Origin: Marinobacter maritimus
GTDB taxonomy: Bacteria; Pseudomonadota; Gammaproteobacteria; Pseudomonadales; Oleiphilaceae
Length of the DNA stretch: 64,000 nt
Direction: 5' to 3'
NCBI RefSeq assembly: GCF_007671675.1
Contig: NZ_VCGW01000002.1
Location: 372,001 to 436,000 of the forward strand
Shown here: piece after piece, positions 8,935-16,992 of the stretch
Layout: the number at the start of each line of letters is the position of its first letter
Numbering within the stretch: the first letter of the stretch is position 1
The notes under the pieces: model-generated
Told to the model about the DNA's origin: nothing
Database searches by the model: none
The model's input: the letters and a program-made list of their open reading frames with translations, nothing else
Translations under genes and position numbers: made by a program

Positions 8935-9957
8935 ATGGAGAAGAATAATTGGGCGGTAGCTCTACAGGAGCTGCTCCATGTGGGTGGTACTCTCGTTCTT
9001 ATAATTGCTGTAGTTGTGGTTCTGACGGGCATTATCCGTGAATATATCCCGCAGGAAAAGCTGCAGAAAAAACTGGCAAAGCATGAAAAACGGGGGCCTT
9101 TGGTGGGCGCTCTGCTGGGTACACTTACACCCTTTTGCAGTGCATCCATGGTTCCAGTCGTCATGGGTATGATTGAAATGAAAGCGTCGATGGGAATGGT
9201 CTTCGGCTTTCTCATCTCCGCACCTTTATGTAATTTCGTAGTTGTTGGCCTGGTCCTCGCCGTGTTCGGTTGGGAAGTTGCACTCCTGTATTTCGCTCTG
9301 ACGCTTGCCGGGGCCATCCTTGCTGGCTATGTAATTGGTCTGACACCACTCAGAAACTCTTTTCGTCGCATTTCTGAAGTGCCAGTAAGCAGTTGCAGCA
9401 GTTCACCGGCTGCAGCCGTCGCTGTCACGGCGTCATCCTGCCAGGGCGAAAACAATGCAATAGACGACCGCTCCGGTACGGAGGCTCTGCAACAGTGTAT
9501 GGCCACGGCTTGTGCGCCCTACACCAGCGATGCCGTTGTGACTCACAAGGAGCGGATGCGGCTTGCTATGCGTTTCGCCTGGGCACTGTTCAAGCGCATT
9601 ATTCCTTATGTTCTGATTGGCGCCGTCATCAGTGCACTATCTGCAGCGTTTCTCCCCGCGGAGCTTGTTGAGGAATATATTGGCGATGACAACTGGTATG
9701 CCATCCCTGTAGCAGCGGCTATTGGCGTGCCTTTGTATCTGCGCATCGAGATGGCTATTCCTCTGCTGCAGGTACTAATCGCGAAAGGTATGGGTATGGG
9801 CGCCGCTATGGCTCTGCTGATTGGAGGAACGGGTGCCAGCTTGCCCGAAATCGCGATTATCTCTTCGGTGCTTAAGCCAAAAGCGGTTGTGGCTTTTGTG
9901 ATTACTGTTATTGCTCTGGCCATAGTCGGAGGGGTCGTTTTCAGTGTCGTCTTTTGA
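8935..9957 (+). CDS. DUF318/ArsP-like permease
   Basis: A 340-residue inner-membrane protein of the permease family PF03773, which includes ArsP exporters of trivalent organoarsenicals. About eight hydrophobic segments form two repeats. The first repeat has TPFCSASMVP (65-74) with Cys68, and the second has IGVPLYLR (263-270). A central loop at 150-200 holds four cysteines (154, 169, 188, 193) that could bind a soft metal or metalloid. AGGAAAG sits 6 bases before the ATG. The stop overlaps the start of the amidotransferase gene, indicating translational coupling, and an ArsR regulator follows. The substrate is unknown; organoarsenical, antimonial or another thiophilic ion are guesses from family and context. 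Confidence 0.75.
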   Translation: MEKNNWAVALQELLHVGGTLVLIIAVVVVLTGIIREYIPQEKLQKKLAKHEKRGPLVGALLGTLTPFCSASMVPVVMGMIEMKASMGMVFGFLISAPLCNFVVVGLVLAVFGWEVALLYFALTLAGAILAGYVIGLTPLRNSFRRISEVPVSSCSSSPAAAVAVTASSCQGENNAIDDRSGTEALQQCMATACAPYTSDAVVTHKERMRLAMRFAWALFKRIIPYVLIGAVISALSAAFLPAELVEEYIGDDNWYAIPVAAAIGVPLYLRIEMAIPLLQVLIAKGMGMGAAMALLIGGTGASLPEIAIISSVLKPKAVVAFVITVIALAIVGGVVFSVVF

Positions 9958-10717
9958 AATGCGAACCGGCTTGGCACAGTCACAACAACGGTCGGTACGT
10001 ATCGGTCTGTTGTTGTGTGGTGATGTGCACACAGCCCTGCAACCTGTGTTTGATAACTATGCTGGATGTTTGATTGAGCGGCTTCAACTACAAAGCGCGC
10101 AGTTTGAGGTCAGGACTTGGCATGCCTGGAAAGGCGAGTTGCCCGATAATGTCATGGAGGCAGATGCATATCTGGTCGGTGGTAGCCCGGCCAGTGTGTT
10201 CGACCGGGAACCCTGGATTGACCGACTGGGCTCCTTTATCCGTCACGCTCACAGTGCGCGACGGCGACTGCTGGGGATCTGCTTTGGTCATCAGATGATT
10301 CATCAGGCTTTAGGCGGGCGCGTTGATCGGGCAGATGCTGGATGGGGGTTGGGAATATATCCGATACACCTGCGTCGCCAGATAGCTGGCCTGTCGCACA
10401 AAAAGCCTGTTGCGCTATATGCAATGCACCGCGACCAGGTTGTAACGCCTGCTGAAGGTTTTGAGCATCTTGGGGGTAGCGAATTCTGTCCCTATTATCT
10501 GATGGGCCACACAGATAGGGTCCTGACAATACAGGGGCACCCGGAGTTCACCCCTGATTTTTTTGCTGAGTTTCTGAAGATTGCTGAATCCCGATTCGAT
10601 GAGAAGACTGTTGCCCAGGCGCGCCTTGGAATGCTGGGTGCTGATGATAGTGAAGCTGTCTGCCAGATGCTCAATGGCTTTCTGCTGGGGCGGTCAACCG
10701 GGCTCTGGTCAGGATGA
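9944..10717 (+). CDS. Class I glutamine amidotransferase-like protein
   Basis: A 257-residue free-standing class I (triad) glutamine amidotransferase domain. The nucleophile elbow GICFGHQ places Cys113, and QGHPEF gives His199 and Glu201, so the full Cys-His-Glu triad is present. It resembles GuaA-type and gamma-glutamyl-hydrolysing domains but has no synthetase domain attached. I chose GTG 9944, because GGAGGGG lies about 8 bases before it; ATG 9959 is the alternative. It overlaps the permease gene by 14 bases, so the two products are probably made in fixed ratio. The reaction is not known; hydrolysis of a glutamyl or glutathione-linked conjugate is one possibility. Confidence 0.72.
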   Translation: MSSFEMRTGLAQSQQRSVRIGLLLCGDVHTALQPVFDNYAGCLIERLQLQSAQFEVRTWHAWKGELPDNVMEADAYLVGGSPASVFDREPWIDRLGSFIRHAHSARRRLLGICFGHQMIHQALGGRVDRADAGWGLGIYPIHLRRQIAGLSHKKPVALYAMHRDQVVTPAEGFEHLGGSEFCPYYLMGHTDRVLTIQGHPEFTPDFFAEFLKIAESRFDEKTVAQARLGMLGADDSEAVCQMLNGFLLGRSTGLWSG

Positions 10718-10795
10718 AGCAGTGATTAGGCTCGCCGGATTGCCGCTCTGGTGCTAATGGCCTAAGATCCGAACCAATGGAGGTTTGGAAGCATA

Positions 10796-11197
10796 ATGAT
10801 GGATGATCGCTATGTAGAAGGGTTGAAAGCTATCGCGGACTCGAATCGTTTGCGGCTGTTCTGGCTGCTGGTCCAAATCGATGAGCGGATTTGCGTAGCC
10901 GAAGCGATGGATGTTCTTGGTGAAACGCACTACAACGTTTCGCGTAACCTGAAAATTCTGCAGAAAGCCGGCTTGGTGACTGCACAAAAGGAAGGAAAGT
11001 GGGTTTTTTATACCCTCAACAGGGAGGGAACGCGTTTTCATGTCAAACTGCTGGCGGCGGTAAAGAGTATCCCCGAGCACGAATTCGAAAACGAAATAAA
11101 AAAATGCCGCCTGCGTCTGGAACTGCGCGAGAGAGGCCAATGCGTCGTTGGGCCTGATAGTCAGGAATGGGCCGCCATTATTCAGGACCAGGGCTAG
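10796..11197 (+). CDS. ArsR/SmtB-family transcriptional regulator
   Basis: A 133-residue winged-helix repressor and the third gene of the permease locus, 78 bases after the amidotransferase gene. The recognition helix lies around THYNVSRNLKIL (44-55) and the wing around KEGKWVFY. At the place where classical ArsR has CVC, this protein has ICVAEA with only Cys33. Two more cysteines, Cys104 and Cys116, occur in a C-terminal extension, suggesting a differently built thiolate site. I see no separate palindrome in the 78-base gap, so it is probably expressed from the promoter upstream of the permease gene. Confidence 0.82.
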   Translation: MMDDRYVEGLKAIADSNRLRLFWLLVQIDERICVAEAMDVLGETHYNVSRNLKILQKAGLVTAQKEGKWVFYTLNREGTRFHVKLLAAVKSIPEHEFENEIKKCRLRLELRERGQCVVGPDSQEWAAIIQDQG

Positions 11198-11253
11198 CCA
11201 ACAAAGCTCAGTGTAACGGGTAATAGAGAGTTTATTGCCCAGGCGGACAGGCT

Positions 11254-12051
11254 TTACATTAGCAGTGCGTAAATAGCCCCCGCCAGAACAATCCTGTAAA
11301 TCACATAAGGCCACATGCCTACTTTATTCAGCCATTTCAGGAAGAAGTGGATGGCGGTAATGGCGATTAAAAATGAAGTTACGCCGCCAACCAGAAAAGC
11401 ACTCCAATCGACCGAAATCTCCGATGTTGCCACTTCCAGAAGCTTGACGGCAGACGCCAGTACGATGATCGGTATGGCCAGCAGAAACGAAAACCGGGAG
11501 GCTGTCTCCCGGGACATGCCCAGGAACAGACCGGCCGTTATGGTCACGCCCGAGCGGGATGTGCCGGGCACGAGTGCCAGTGCCTGTGCAACTCCCACCA
11601 GTACCGCGTCTTTCCAGTTTAGTGTGTCCATCGTGCGCTGGCGCTTGGGCATCCAGTCTGCAATGCCCAGTAACAGGCCGAAGATCAGTGTGGTGGCAAA
11701 GATGATCTCCACTGCGCGCAATTCATTGTCGATGAGATCCAGCAACGCCAGTCCGGCAAGACCTGCGGGAATTGTCCCTATCACAAGGTACAGCGCCAGC
11801 GCCCCCTGTCCGATGACACGTCGCTGGCCTATGGAAATCAGACCGTCCCGCGCGATACTGAACACGTCGTTGCGGAAGTAGAGGACCACCGCCAGCAGAG
11901 TGCCCATATGCACTGCAAGGTCAAAGGCTACGCCTTGATCTACCCAGTCAAAGAAGGCCGGAACCAGAATAAGGTGTGCAGAGCTGGAGATAGGCAAAAA
12001 TTCGGTCAGTCCCTGGAGGAGACCAAGGAAAAGAGCCTGGAGAAAGTCCAT
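11254..12051 (-). CDS. uppP: Undecaprenyl-diphosphatase UppP (BacA)
   Basis: An integral membrane phosphatase that recycles undecaprenyl diphosphate to the monophosphate carrier for peptidoglycan and O-antigen synthesis; overproduction gives bacitracin resistance. The 265-residue length is normal. Both family signatures are present: LTEFLPISSSAHL near residue 16 and PGTSRSGVTI near residue 163, which form the active site facing the periplasm. It sits between two arsenic-type loci on the opposite strand to the first, with no obvious functional link to either. Confidence 0.95.
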   Translation of the reverse strand: MDFLQALFLGLLQGLTEFLPISSSAHLILVPAFFDWVDQGVAFDLAVHMGTLLAVVLYFRNDVFSIARDGLISIGQRRVIGQGALALYLVIGTIPAGLAGLALLDLIDNELRAVEIIFATTLIFGLLLGIADWMPKRQRTMDTLNWKDAVLVGVAQALALVPGTSRSGVTITAGLFLGMSRETASRFSFLLAIPIIVLASAVKLLEVATSEISVDWSAFLVGGVTSFLIAITAIHFFLKWLNKVGMWPYVIYRIVLAGAIYALLM

Positions 12052-12148
12052 TCGTAGAATTCCGTTGGGGTTCGGTGCGTCACAAAGTTGGGCAGGATGT
12101 TAGCAGGGTGGTGGTTGGCTGAACAGATGCATAGCCTTGGGCCACCGC

Positions 12149-12173
12149 CCTGAGGCTATACAGAAGCCTCAGG
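12149..12173. terminator. Hairpin at the 3' end of the ACR3 gene
   Basis: A perfect 9-bp stem (12149-12157 with 12165-12173) with a 7-base loop overlaps the ACR3 stop codon. It has no T-run on the minus strand, so it may stabilise the message rather than terminate it. Confidence 0.45.
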
Positions 12174-13239
12174 CCGGGAATTTCCCTCTGGTGTTGTTGG
12201 CAATGCGCACTAGGATCAACATTAAGGGTACTTCCACCAGTACGCCCACCACAGTGGCCAAGGCAGCCCCGGATTGCAGGCCGAACAGCGCAATGGCGGC
12301 AGCGACGGCCAACTCAAAGAAATTGCTGGCGCCGATCATGGCGCCGGGGGCGGCAATGCAGTGGCGAACCTTCCACAGCCTGGCCCAGCCGTAGGCCAGG
12401 AAGAAGATCAGAAAGGTCTGGATGATCAGTGGTACGGCAATCAACACAATGTGCAGGGGATTGTTCAGGATTACCTCACCCTGGAAAGCAAACAATAGCA
12501 CCAGAGTGACAATCAACGCCGCCGGGGTTACCGGGCTCAGGCGCTTCATAAATACCTCGTCGTACCAGTGCACGCCATTGCGGGCAATCAGGGTCCGGCG
12601 GGTCAGGTATCCGGCAGTGAGCGGTATCACGATGTACAGTACCACGGACAAGAGCACGGTATCCCAGGGCACCTGAATGTCTGAGATGCCCAGCAGGAAA
12701 ACTACAATAGGTGCGAAAGCAAACAGCATGATGATGTCGTTCAGGGATACCTGCACCAGGGTATAGGCAGCGTCGCCTTTGGTGAGGTAACTCCAGACAA
12801 ACACCATGGCGGTGCAGGGAGCGGCGCCCAGCAGAATTGCGCCAGCCAGATATTCGCTGGCCAGTTGCGGTGCAATAAACGGTTCAAACAGCACCATCAG
12901 GAAGAACCATGCGATGGCGAACATGGTAAACGGCTTGATCAGCCAGTTCACGACGGTGGTAATGGCCAGACCTTTCGGCTCTTTTCTCACGTTCACGATG
13001 GCGCTGAAATCAATCTGCGCCATCATCGGGAAAATCATTGCCCAGATCAGGATGGCGATAGGGATAGATACCTGAGCGTATTCGAAGCGGGACAGTGTCT
13101 CTGGTACCACTGGTGCAAGCTGGCCCAAGGCCACACCAGTGACGATAGCCAAGGCCACCCAGACCGACAGGTATCTCCCGAACAGATCCATGCCGCCGCT
13201 GGCGCCTTCAGGTCTGGTGGTTTCTGCATTGCTGGTCAT
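12169..13239 (-). CDS. ACR3-family arsenite efflux permease
   Basis: A 356-residue membrane protein of the bile/arsenite/riboflavin transporter superfamily with about ten transmembrane segments. ACR3 proteins export arsenite (and sometimes antimonite) using the proton motive force. The essential membrane cysteine is Cys142 in GAAPCTAMVFVWS, and GASNFFELAVA matches the second conserved helix. It is divergent from an arsR gene, with an operator-like repeat in the 166-base gap. No arsenate reductase gene (arsC) is found next to it or elsewhere in the window, so arsenite must come from outside or from a distant reductase. Confidence 0.93.
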   Translation of the reverse strand: MTSNAETTRPEGASGGMDLFGRYLSVWVALAIVTGVALGQLAPVVPETLSRFEYAQVSIPIAILIWAMIFPMMAQIDFSAIVNVRKEPKGLAITTVVNWLIKPFTMFAIAWFFLMVLFEPFIAPQLASEYLAGAILLGAAPCTAMVFVWSYLTKGDAAYTLVQVSLNDIIMLFAFAPIVVFLLGISDIQVPWDTVLLSVVLYIVIPLTAGYLTRRTLIARNGVHWYDEVFMKRLSPVTPAALIVTLVLLFAFQGEVILNNPLHIVLIAVPLIIQTFLIFFLAYGWARLWKVRHCIAAPGAMIGASNFFELAVAAAIALFGLQSGAALATVVGVLVEVPLMLILVRIANNTRGKFPA

Positions 13240-13356
13240 TGTTTACCCCAAAGCTCCTTGCTGCCAGCATTGAGAACGCCGGTCAGGCCGATAACAGGCT
13301 TGCGTAATTCTTGTGTCTTTACTTTGTAACGTTCCCTACCTATTATCGCTAAAAAT

Positions 13357-13380
13357 GCATATATGGCAAATCGAATATGC
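13357..13380. promoter_or_regulatory. ArsR operator candidate between ACR3 and arsR genes
   Basis: GCATAT (13357-13362) and ATATGC (13375-13380) form an interrupted palindrome about 25 bases before the arsR start. The site is in the divergent promoter region, so one repressor dimer could control both directions. It shares the ATGCATA/ATATGC character of the repeat upstream of the permease gene. Confidence 0.5.
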
Positions 13381-13405
13381 GGCAGTGTGAATAGCGGAAG
13401 ACTTT

Positions 13406-13795
13406 ATGAAAAGAAGCGTTCTGCAGCAAAATGAAGCCGGCCCGAAACCGGCAGACTACGACCCGGTGACTCTTTTCAAAGCCATGGGTGATGAGTTGCG
13501 GCTCGCGGCACTTTTGTTGATCCGGGATCAAAACAAGCTGTGCGTGTGCGAACTGACGGAAGCCTTTGAGGTGTCCCAGCCTAAAGTCAGCCGTCACCTG
13601 GCCATTCTGCGGGATTTGGGGCTGGTGGAAACGGAGCGCCGTGGTCAGTGGGTCTATTATTATCTTAACCCCCGGCTACCAGCGTGGGTGTTGCGGGTGC
13701 TGGATGAAACTGCCCGGAACAATGAGGCGTTGATCGAAACTCCCTTGGTGCAGTTGCGGGCCATGGCTGAACGCCCGGCTGTGCAGTGCCCCTGA
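13406..13795 (+). CDS. arsR: ArsR-family arsenic-responsive repressor
   Basis: A 129-residue winged-helix repressor. It has the textbook metalloid-sensing motif LCVCEL, with Cys46 and Cys48 at the start of the recognition helix, and VSQPKVSRHLAILRDLGLV as the DNA-binding helix region. Arsenite or antimonite binding to these thiols releases the operator. It heads the arsR-GAPDH-arsJ transcript (45-base gap to the next gene) and is divergent from the ACR3 gene, so it likely controls both arms. Confidence 0.92.
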   Translation: MKRSVLQQNEAGPKPADYDPVTLFKAMGDELRLAALLLIRDQNKLCVCELTEAFEVSQPKVSRHLAILRDLGLVETERRGQWVYYYLNPRLPAWVLRVLDETARNNEALIETPLVQLRAMAERPAVQCP

Positions 13796-13840
13796 TCATT
13801 AATCGGAAACACGGATTGCCAATCTCGCAAGGAGACCGCC

Positions 13841-14845
13841 ATGAACAAGATCAAAGTAGGCATTAACGGATTTGGCCGCATTGGCCGCCTGGCACTGAGG
13901 GCTTCCTGGGGCTGGCCGGAACTGGAATTTGTGGCCATCAATGATCCCGGGGCAGACACTCATACCCTGGCACACCTGCTGAACTTCGACAGTGTTCACG
14001 GTCCCTGGAGCCATGAAGCTTCGGCCAGTGGTGGTGAGATGGTGATCGAAGGCAAGCGCATCACGGTTACCCACAACAAGGCCATTGGTGACACCGACTG
14101 GTCCGGCTGCGACGTGGTGATTGAAGCCAGTGGCGTGAACAAGAAGGTGGCGGTGCTGCAGGCATATCTGGATCAGGGCGTGAAACGCGTCGTGGCTACC
14201 GCGCCGGTGAAGGAAATTGGGGCCAAGAACATCGTATTGGGCGTCAACGAGCATATTTTCGATCCGGCCAATGACCGCATCCTTACCGCAGCTTCGTGCA
14301 CAACCAACTGTCTGGCGCCCGTGGTTAAGGTCATTCACGAGAAGCTCGGTATCAAACATGGTTCTATCACCACTATTCACAGCCTGACCAACACCCAGAC
14401 CATCCTTGACGCACCCCACAAGGACTTGCGCCGGGCGCGTGCCTGCGGCAGTTCGCTGATCCCCACCAGCACCGGTTCTGCCACGGCGATTATCGAGATT
14501 TTCCCGGAGTTGAAAGGGCGACTGGATGGCCATGCAGTGCGGATACCGCTCACCAACGCCTCGCTGACCGACTGTGTATTTGAAGTGGAAACGCCAACAG
14601 ATCGCGACACTGTGAACCGGCTTTTGAAAGAAGCCGCCGAGGGCGAACTGAAGGGTATTATGGGTTACGAAGAGCGCCCGTTGGTGTCCATCGACTACAA
14701 GACCGATCCGCGCTCCTCCATCGTCGATGCCCTGTCCACGCTGGTGGTCAACGGCACACAGGTAAAGATCTACGCCTGGTACGACAACGAATGGGGTTAC
14801 GCCAACCGGACTGCAGAATTGGTGCGCAAGGTAGGTTCTGCCTGA
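13841..14845 (+). CDS. ArsJ-associated glyceraldehyde-3-phosphate dehydrogenase
   Basis: A 334-residue GAPDH with the NAD-binding GFGRIGR at 10-16, catalytic Cys153 in SCTTNC and His180 in TTIHS. In arsenic islands this paralogue uses arsenate in place of phosphate to make 1-arseno-3-phosphoglycerate, which the adjacent ArsJ exports before it hydrolyses. The gene lies between arsR and arsJ, and the intergenic distance to arsJ is a single base, so the pair is almost surely co-translated. Its place in this cluster, not a glycolytic one, is why I assign the arsenate role. Confidence 0.93.
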   Translation: MNKIKVGINGFGRIGRLALRASWGWPELEFVAINDPGADTHTLAHLLNFDSVHGPWSHEASASGGEMVIEGKRITVTHNKAIGDTDWSGCDVVIEASGVNKKVAVLQAYLDQGVKRVVATAPVKEIGAKNIVLGVNEHIFDPANDRILTAASCTTNCLAPVVKVIHEKLGIKHGSITTIHSLTNTQTILDAPHKDLRRARACGSSLIPTSTGSATAIIEIFPELKGRLDGHAVRIPLTNASLTDCVFEVETPTDRDTVNRLLKEAAEGELKGIMGYEERPLVSIDYKTDPRSSIVDALSTLVVNGTQVKIYAWYDNEWGYANRTAELVRKVGSA

Positions 14846-14846
14846 T

Positions 14847-16040
14847 ATGACAGCTGCCATCCGTCAGTATTTGGTGATCACCGGCAATTACTGGGCATTC
14901 ACCCTGACGGACGGCGCCCTGCGCATGCTGGTGGTGCTGCATTTCCACCAGTTGGGTTATTCGCCCCTGGAAATCGCCCTGTTGTTCATTTTTTACGAGT
15001 TCTTCGGGGTGGTGACCAACCTGGTGGGTGGCTATCTGGGTGCCCGTATGGGCCTGAATCGCACCATGAATATAGGGCTGTTCCTGCAGATTGCGGCGCT
15101 GGCCATGCTGGCCGTTCCAGCGGTCCTGCTGACCGTACCCTGGGTGATGGCGGCGCAGGCTTTGTCCGGCATTGCCAAGGATCTGAACAAGATGTCCGCC
15201 AAGAGCGGCATCAAACTGCTGGTGCCGGATGAACAGCAGGGTACCCTGTACAAGTGGGTGGCCATCCTGACCGGTTCCAAGAACACGCTGAAAGGCGTGG
15301 GCTTTTTCCTGGGCGGCGTGTTGCTGATGTCAGTCGGTTTTACAGGCGCGGTGCTCATCATGGCGACGGCTCTCGGGTTGGTTTGGCTGGCCAGTTTGTT
15401 TCTGCTCAAGCAGGAGCTTGGCAAGAGCAAAGCCAAACCGAAGTTTCGTGAAATCCTTTCGAAAAGCCGCGCCATCAACGTGCTGTCCGCCGCCCGCATG
15501 TTTCTGTTCGGCGCCCGGGATGTCTGGTTCGTGGTGGCCCTGCCGGTGTATCTGCACACGGTATTTGGCTGGGATTTCTGGAAAGTCGGGGGCTTTATGG
15601 CCACCTGGGTCATTGGTTATGGTTTTGTCCAGACCTTTGCGCCCCGGATTACCGGCAATCTGGAAAGCAAACAGCCGGCTGTGTTCTGGGCCGCTGCTCT
15701 GGCACTGATTCCCGCTGCCATTGCGCTTGGCCTGATGGCGGGTTGGCCGCCGCAAGTTGTGGTTATCGGTGGTCTGCTGCTGTTTGGCGTCTTGTTTGCC
15801 ATTAACTCTTCTCTGCACAGCTACTTGATCGTCAGTTATGCCCGCGGCGATGGCGTGTCGCTGGATGTGGGCTTCTATTACATGTCCAACGCTGCGGGTC
15901 GGCTACTGGGGACGATATTGTCTGGCTGGGTCTATCAGAATTACGGCCTGGAAGCCTGCTTGTGGATTTCTGCGGGCCTTGTGGCCATGGCTTCGCTGCT
16001 ATCATTGATGCTTCCCCAAAGGCATGAAACCCTGGCCTGA
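14847..16040 (+). CDS. arsJ: Organoarsenical efflux MFS transporter ArsJ
   Basis: A 397-residue major facilitator protein with about 12 hydrophobic segments. ArsJ exports 1-arseno-3-phosphoglycerate made by the partner GAPDH, which amounts to net extrusion of arsenate. The call rests on the immediate arsR-GAPDH context and on N-terminal features (YLVITGNYWAFTLTDGALRM) I recognise from this subfamily. The cytoplasmic loop near residue 200 is rich in lysine (KQELGKSKAKPKF). It is the last gene of the arsR transcript, and the strand then holds a remnant of an unrelated gene. Confidence 0.92.
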   Translation: MTAAIRQYLVITGNYWAFTLTDGALRMLVVLHFHQLGYSPLEIALLFIFYEFFGVVTNLVGGYLGARMGLNRTMNIGLFLQIAALAMLAVPAVLLTVPWVMAAQALSGIAKDLNKMSAKSGIKLLVPDEQQGTLYKWVAILTGSKNTLKGVGFFLGGVLLMSVGFTGAVLIMATALGLVWLASLFLLKQELGKSKAKPKFREILSKSRAINVLSAARMFLFGARDVWFVVALPVYLHTVFGWDFWKVGGFMATWVIGYGFVQTFAPRITGNLESKQPAVFWAAALALIPAAIALGLMAGWPPQVVVIGGLLLFGVLFAINSSLHSYLIVSYARGDGVSLDVGFYYMSNAAGRLLGTILSGWVYQNYGLEACLWISAGLVAMASLLSLMLPQRHETLA

Positions 16041-16054
16041 CAGCGGGAAATGCT

Positions 16055-16207
16055 TCAGAAGCGCAGCACCAGACCGGCACCCGCTTCAACCTGGAGGTAG
16101 CCGCTGCTGCGATATCTGAGCTCGCCGTCGTCGAAAGCAAAGTCTGGCGCCAATGCGATTAACTGCCTGAAGTTCCCGGGTTCAGGGTCTGTGTTGTCGC
16201 GCTCTGG
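16055..16207 (-). pseudogene. Remnant of an outer-membrane beta-barrel protein (C-terminal piece)
   Basis: An open minus-strand frame of 50 codons ends YLQVEAGAGLVLRF-stop. This is the alternating hydrophobic pattern with a terminal phenylalanine that the BAM complex recognises in outer-membrane barrels. The frame has no start codon and is closed upstream by a TGA at 16208-16210. Another minus-strand frame continues across the break with a strand-like run (GDTITFNLTRA), as if a frameshift separated two parts. It probably marks the scar of a lost porin gene at the end of the arsenic island. Confidence 0.45.
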
Positions 16208-16313
16208 TCAGGTTGAACGTTATGGTGTCACCATTACGGATAAGGACGACCTTGCCAATAGGTAAGGATGATCCAATTAAGCAATGAGTCTGCTCGGAAT
16301 GGAGGCGTTTCTG

Positions 16314-16985
16314 ATGTCGGATACCAACGTAGTCGTAATCACCGGTGCCAATCGCGGCATAGGTCTGGAACTTGCACGCCATTATGCGGGTGACGGGCAT
16401 GAAGTGATTGGCGTGTGTCGGCAATCGTCCGAAGAACTGGCGAGCGTGGCCGCGCAAGTAATCGAAGGGGTAGACGTCACCACCAATGAGGGCATAGCAA
16501 AACTGAAGGCCGGGCTGGTGGGCAAAGATATCAGCCTGCTGATTAACAATGCCGGTCTGTTGCAGGATGAGCAGTTGGGCAGCATCGATTTCGATTCCAT
16601 CCGCACTCAGATGGAAATCAATGCCTACGCACCGCTGCGTGTGGCCCAGGCACTAATCCCGTTGATGAGGCAGGGCAGCAAGATCGCCAATATCACCAGC
16701 CGTATGGGCTCCATTGCGGATAACGATTCCGGGGGTCGCTACGGCTATCGCGCCTCAAAGGCGGCATTGAATGCGTTTGGTAAATCCATGGCGATGGACT
16801 TGAAACCTGAGGGGATTGCCGTGGCGCAGCTACACCCTGGTTATGTTAAGACCCGCATGGTGAGCTTTGGCGGTCTGATTACTCCGGAAGAGTCCGCCCG
16901 GGGACTGGCGGAACGCATTGCCCAACTGAGCCTGGAGAATACCGGCTCCTTCTGGCACAGCAACGGTGAGGAATTGCCGTGGTGA
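16314..16985 (+). CDS. Short-chain dehydrogenase/reductase
   Basis: A 223-residue classical SDR with the dinucleotide-binding TGANRGIG at 10-17, NNAG near 78-81 and the catalytic YxxxK as Tyr145 and Lys149. Its length and the HPGYVKTRM segment resemble the C-factor/CsgA-like and sniffer-like carbonyl reductases. The substrate is unknown. I use ATG 16314 (MSDTNVVV) because GGAGG lies 8 bases before it; an ATG 30 bases upstream lacks such a site. Its stop overlaps the region where the fetA-like gene begins, so the three genes 16314-18385 probably form one transcript. Confidence 0.85.
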   Translation: MSDTNVVVITGANRGIGLELARHYAGDGHEVIGVCRQSSEELASVAAQVIEGVDVTTNEGIAKLKAGLVGKDISLLINNAGLLQDEQLGSIDFDSIRTQMEINAYAPLRVAQALIPLMRQGSKIANITSRMGSIADNDSGGRYGYRASKAALNAFGKSMAMDLKPEGIAVAQLHPGYVKTRMVSFGGLITPEESARGLAERIAQLSLENTGSFWHSNGEELPW

Positions 16986-16992
16986 GCCGCTT

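Noticed and set aside
13799..14860. A 353-codon minus-strand frame opposite the GAPDH gene
   Set aside because: It is a shadow of the GAPDH coding sequence, with no family resemblance of its own.
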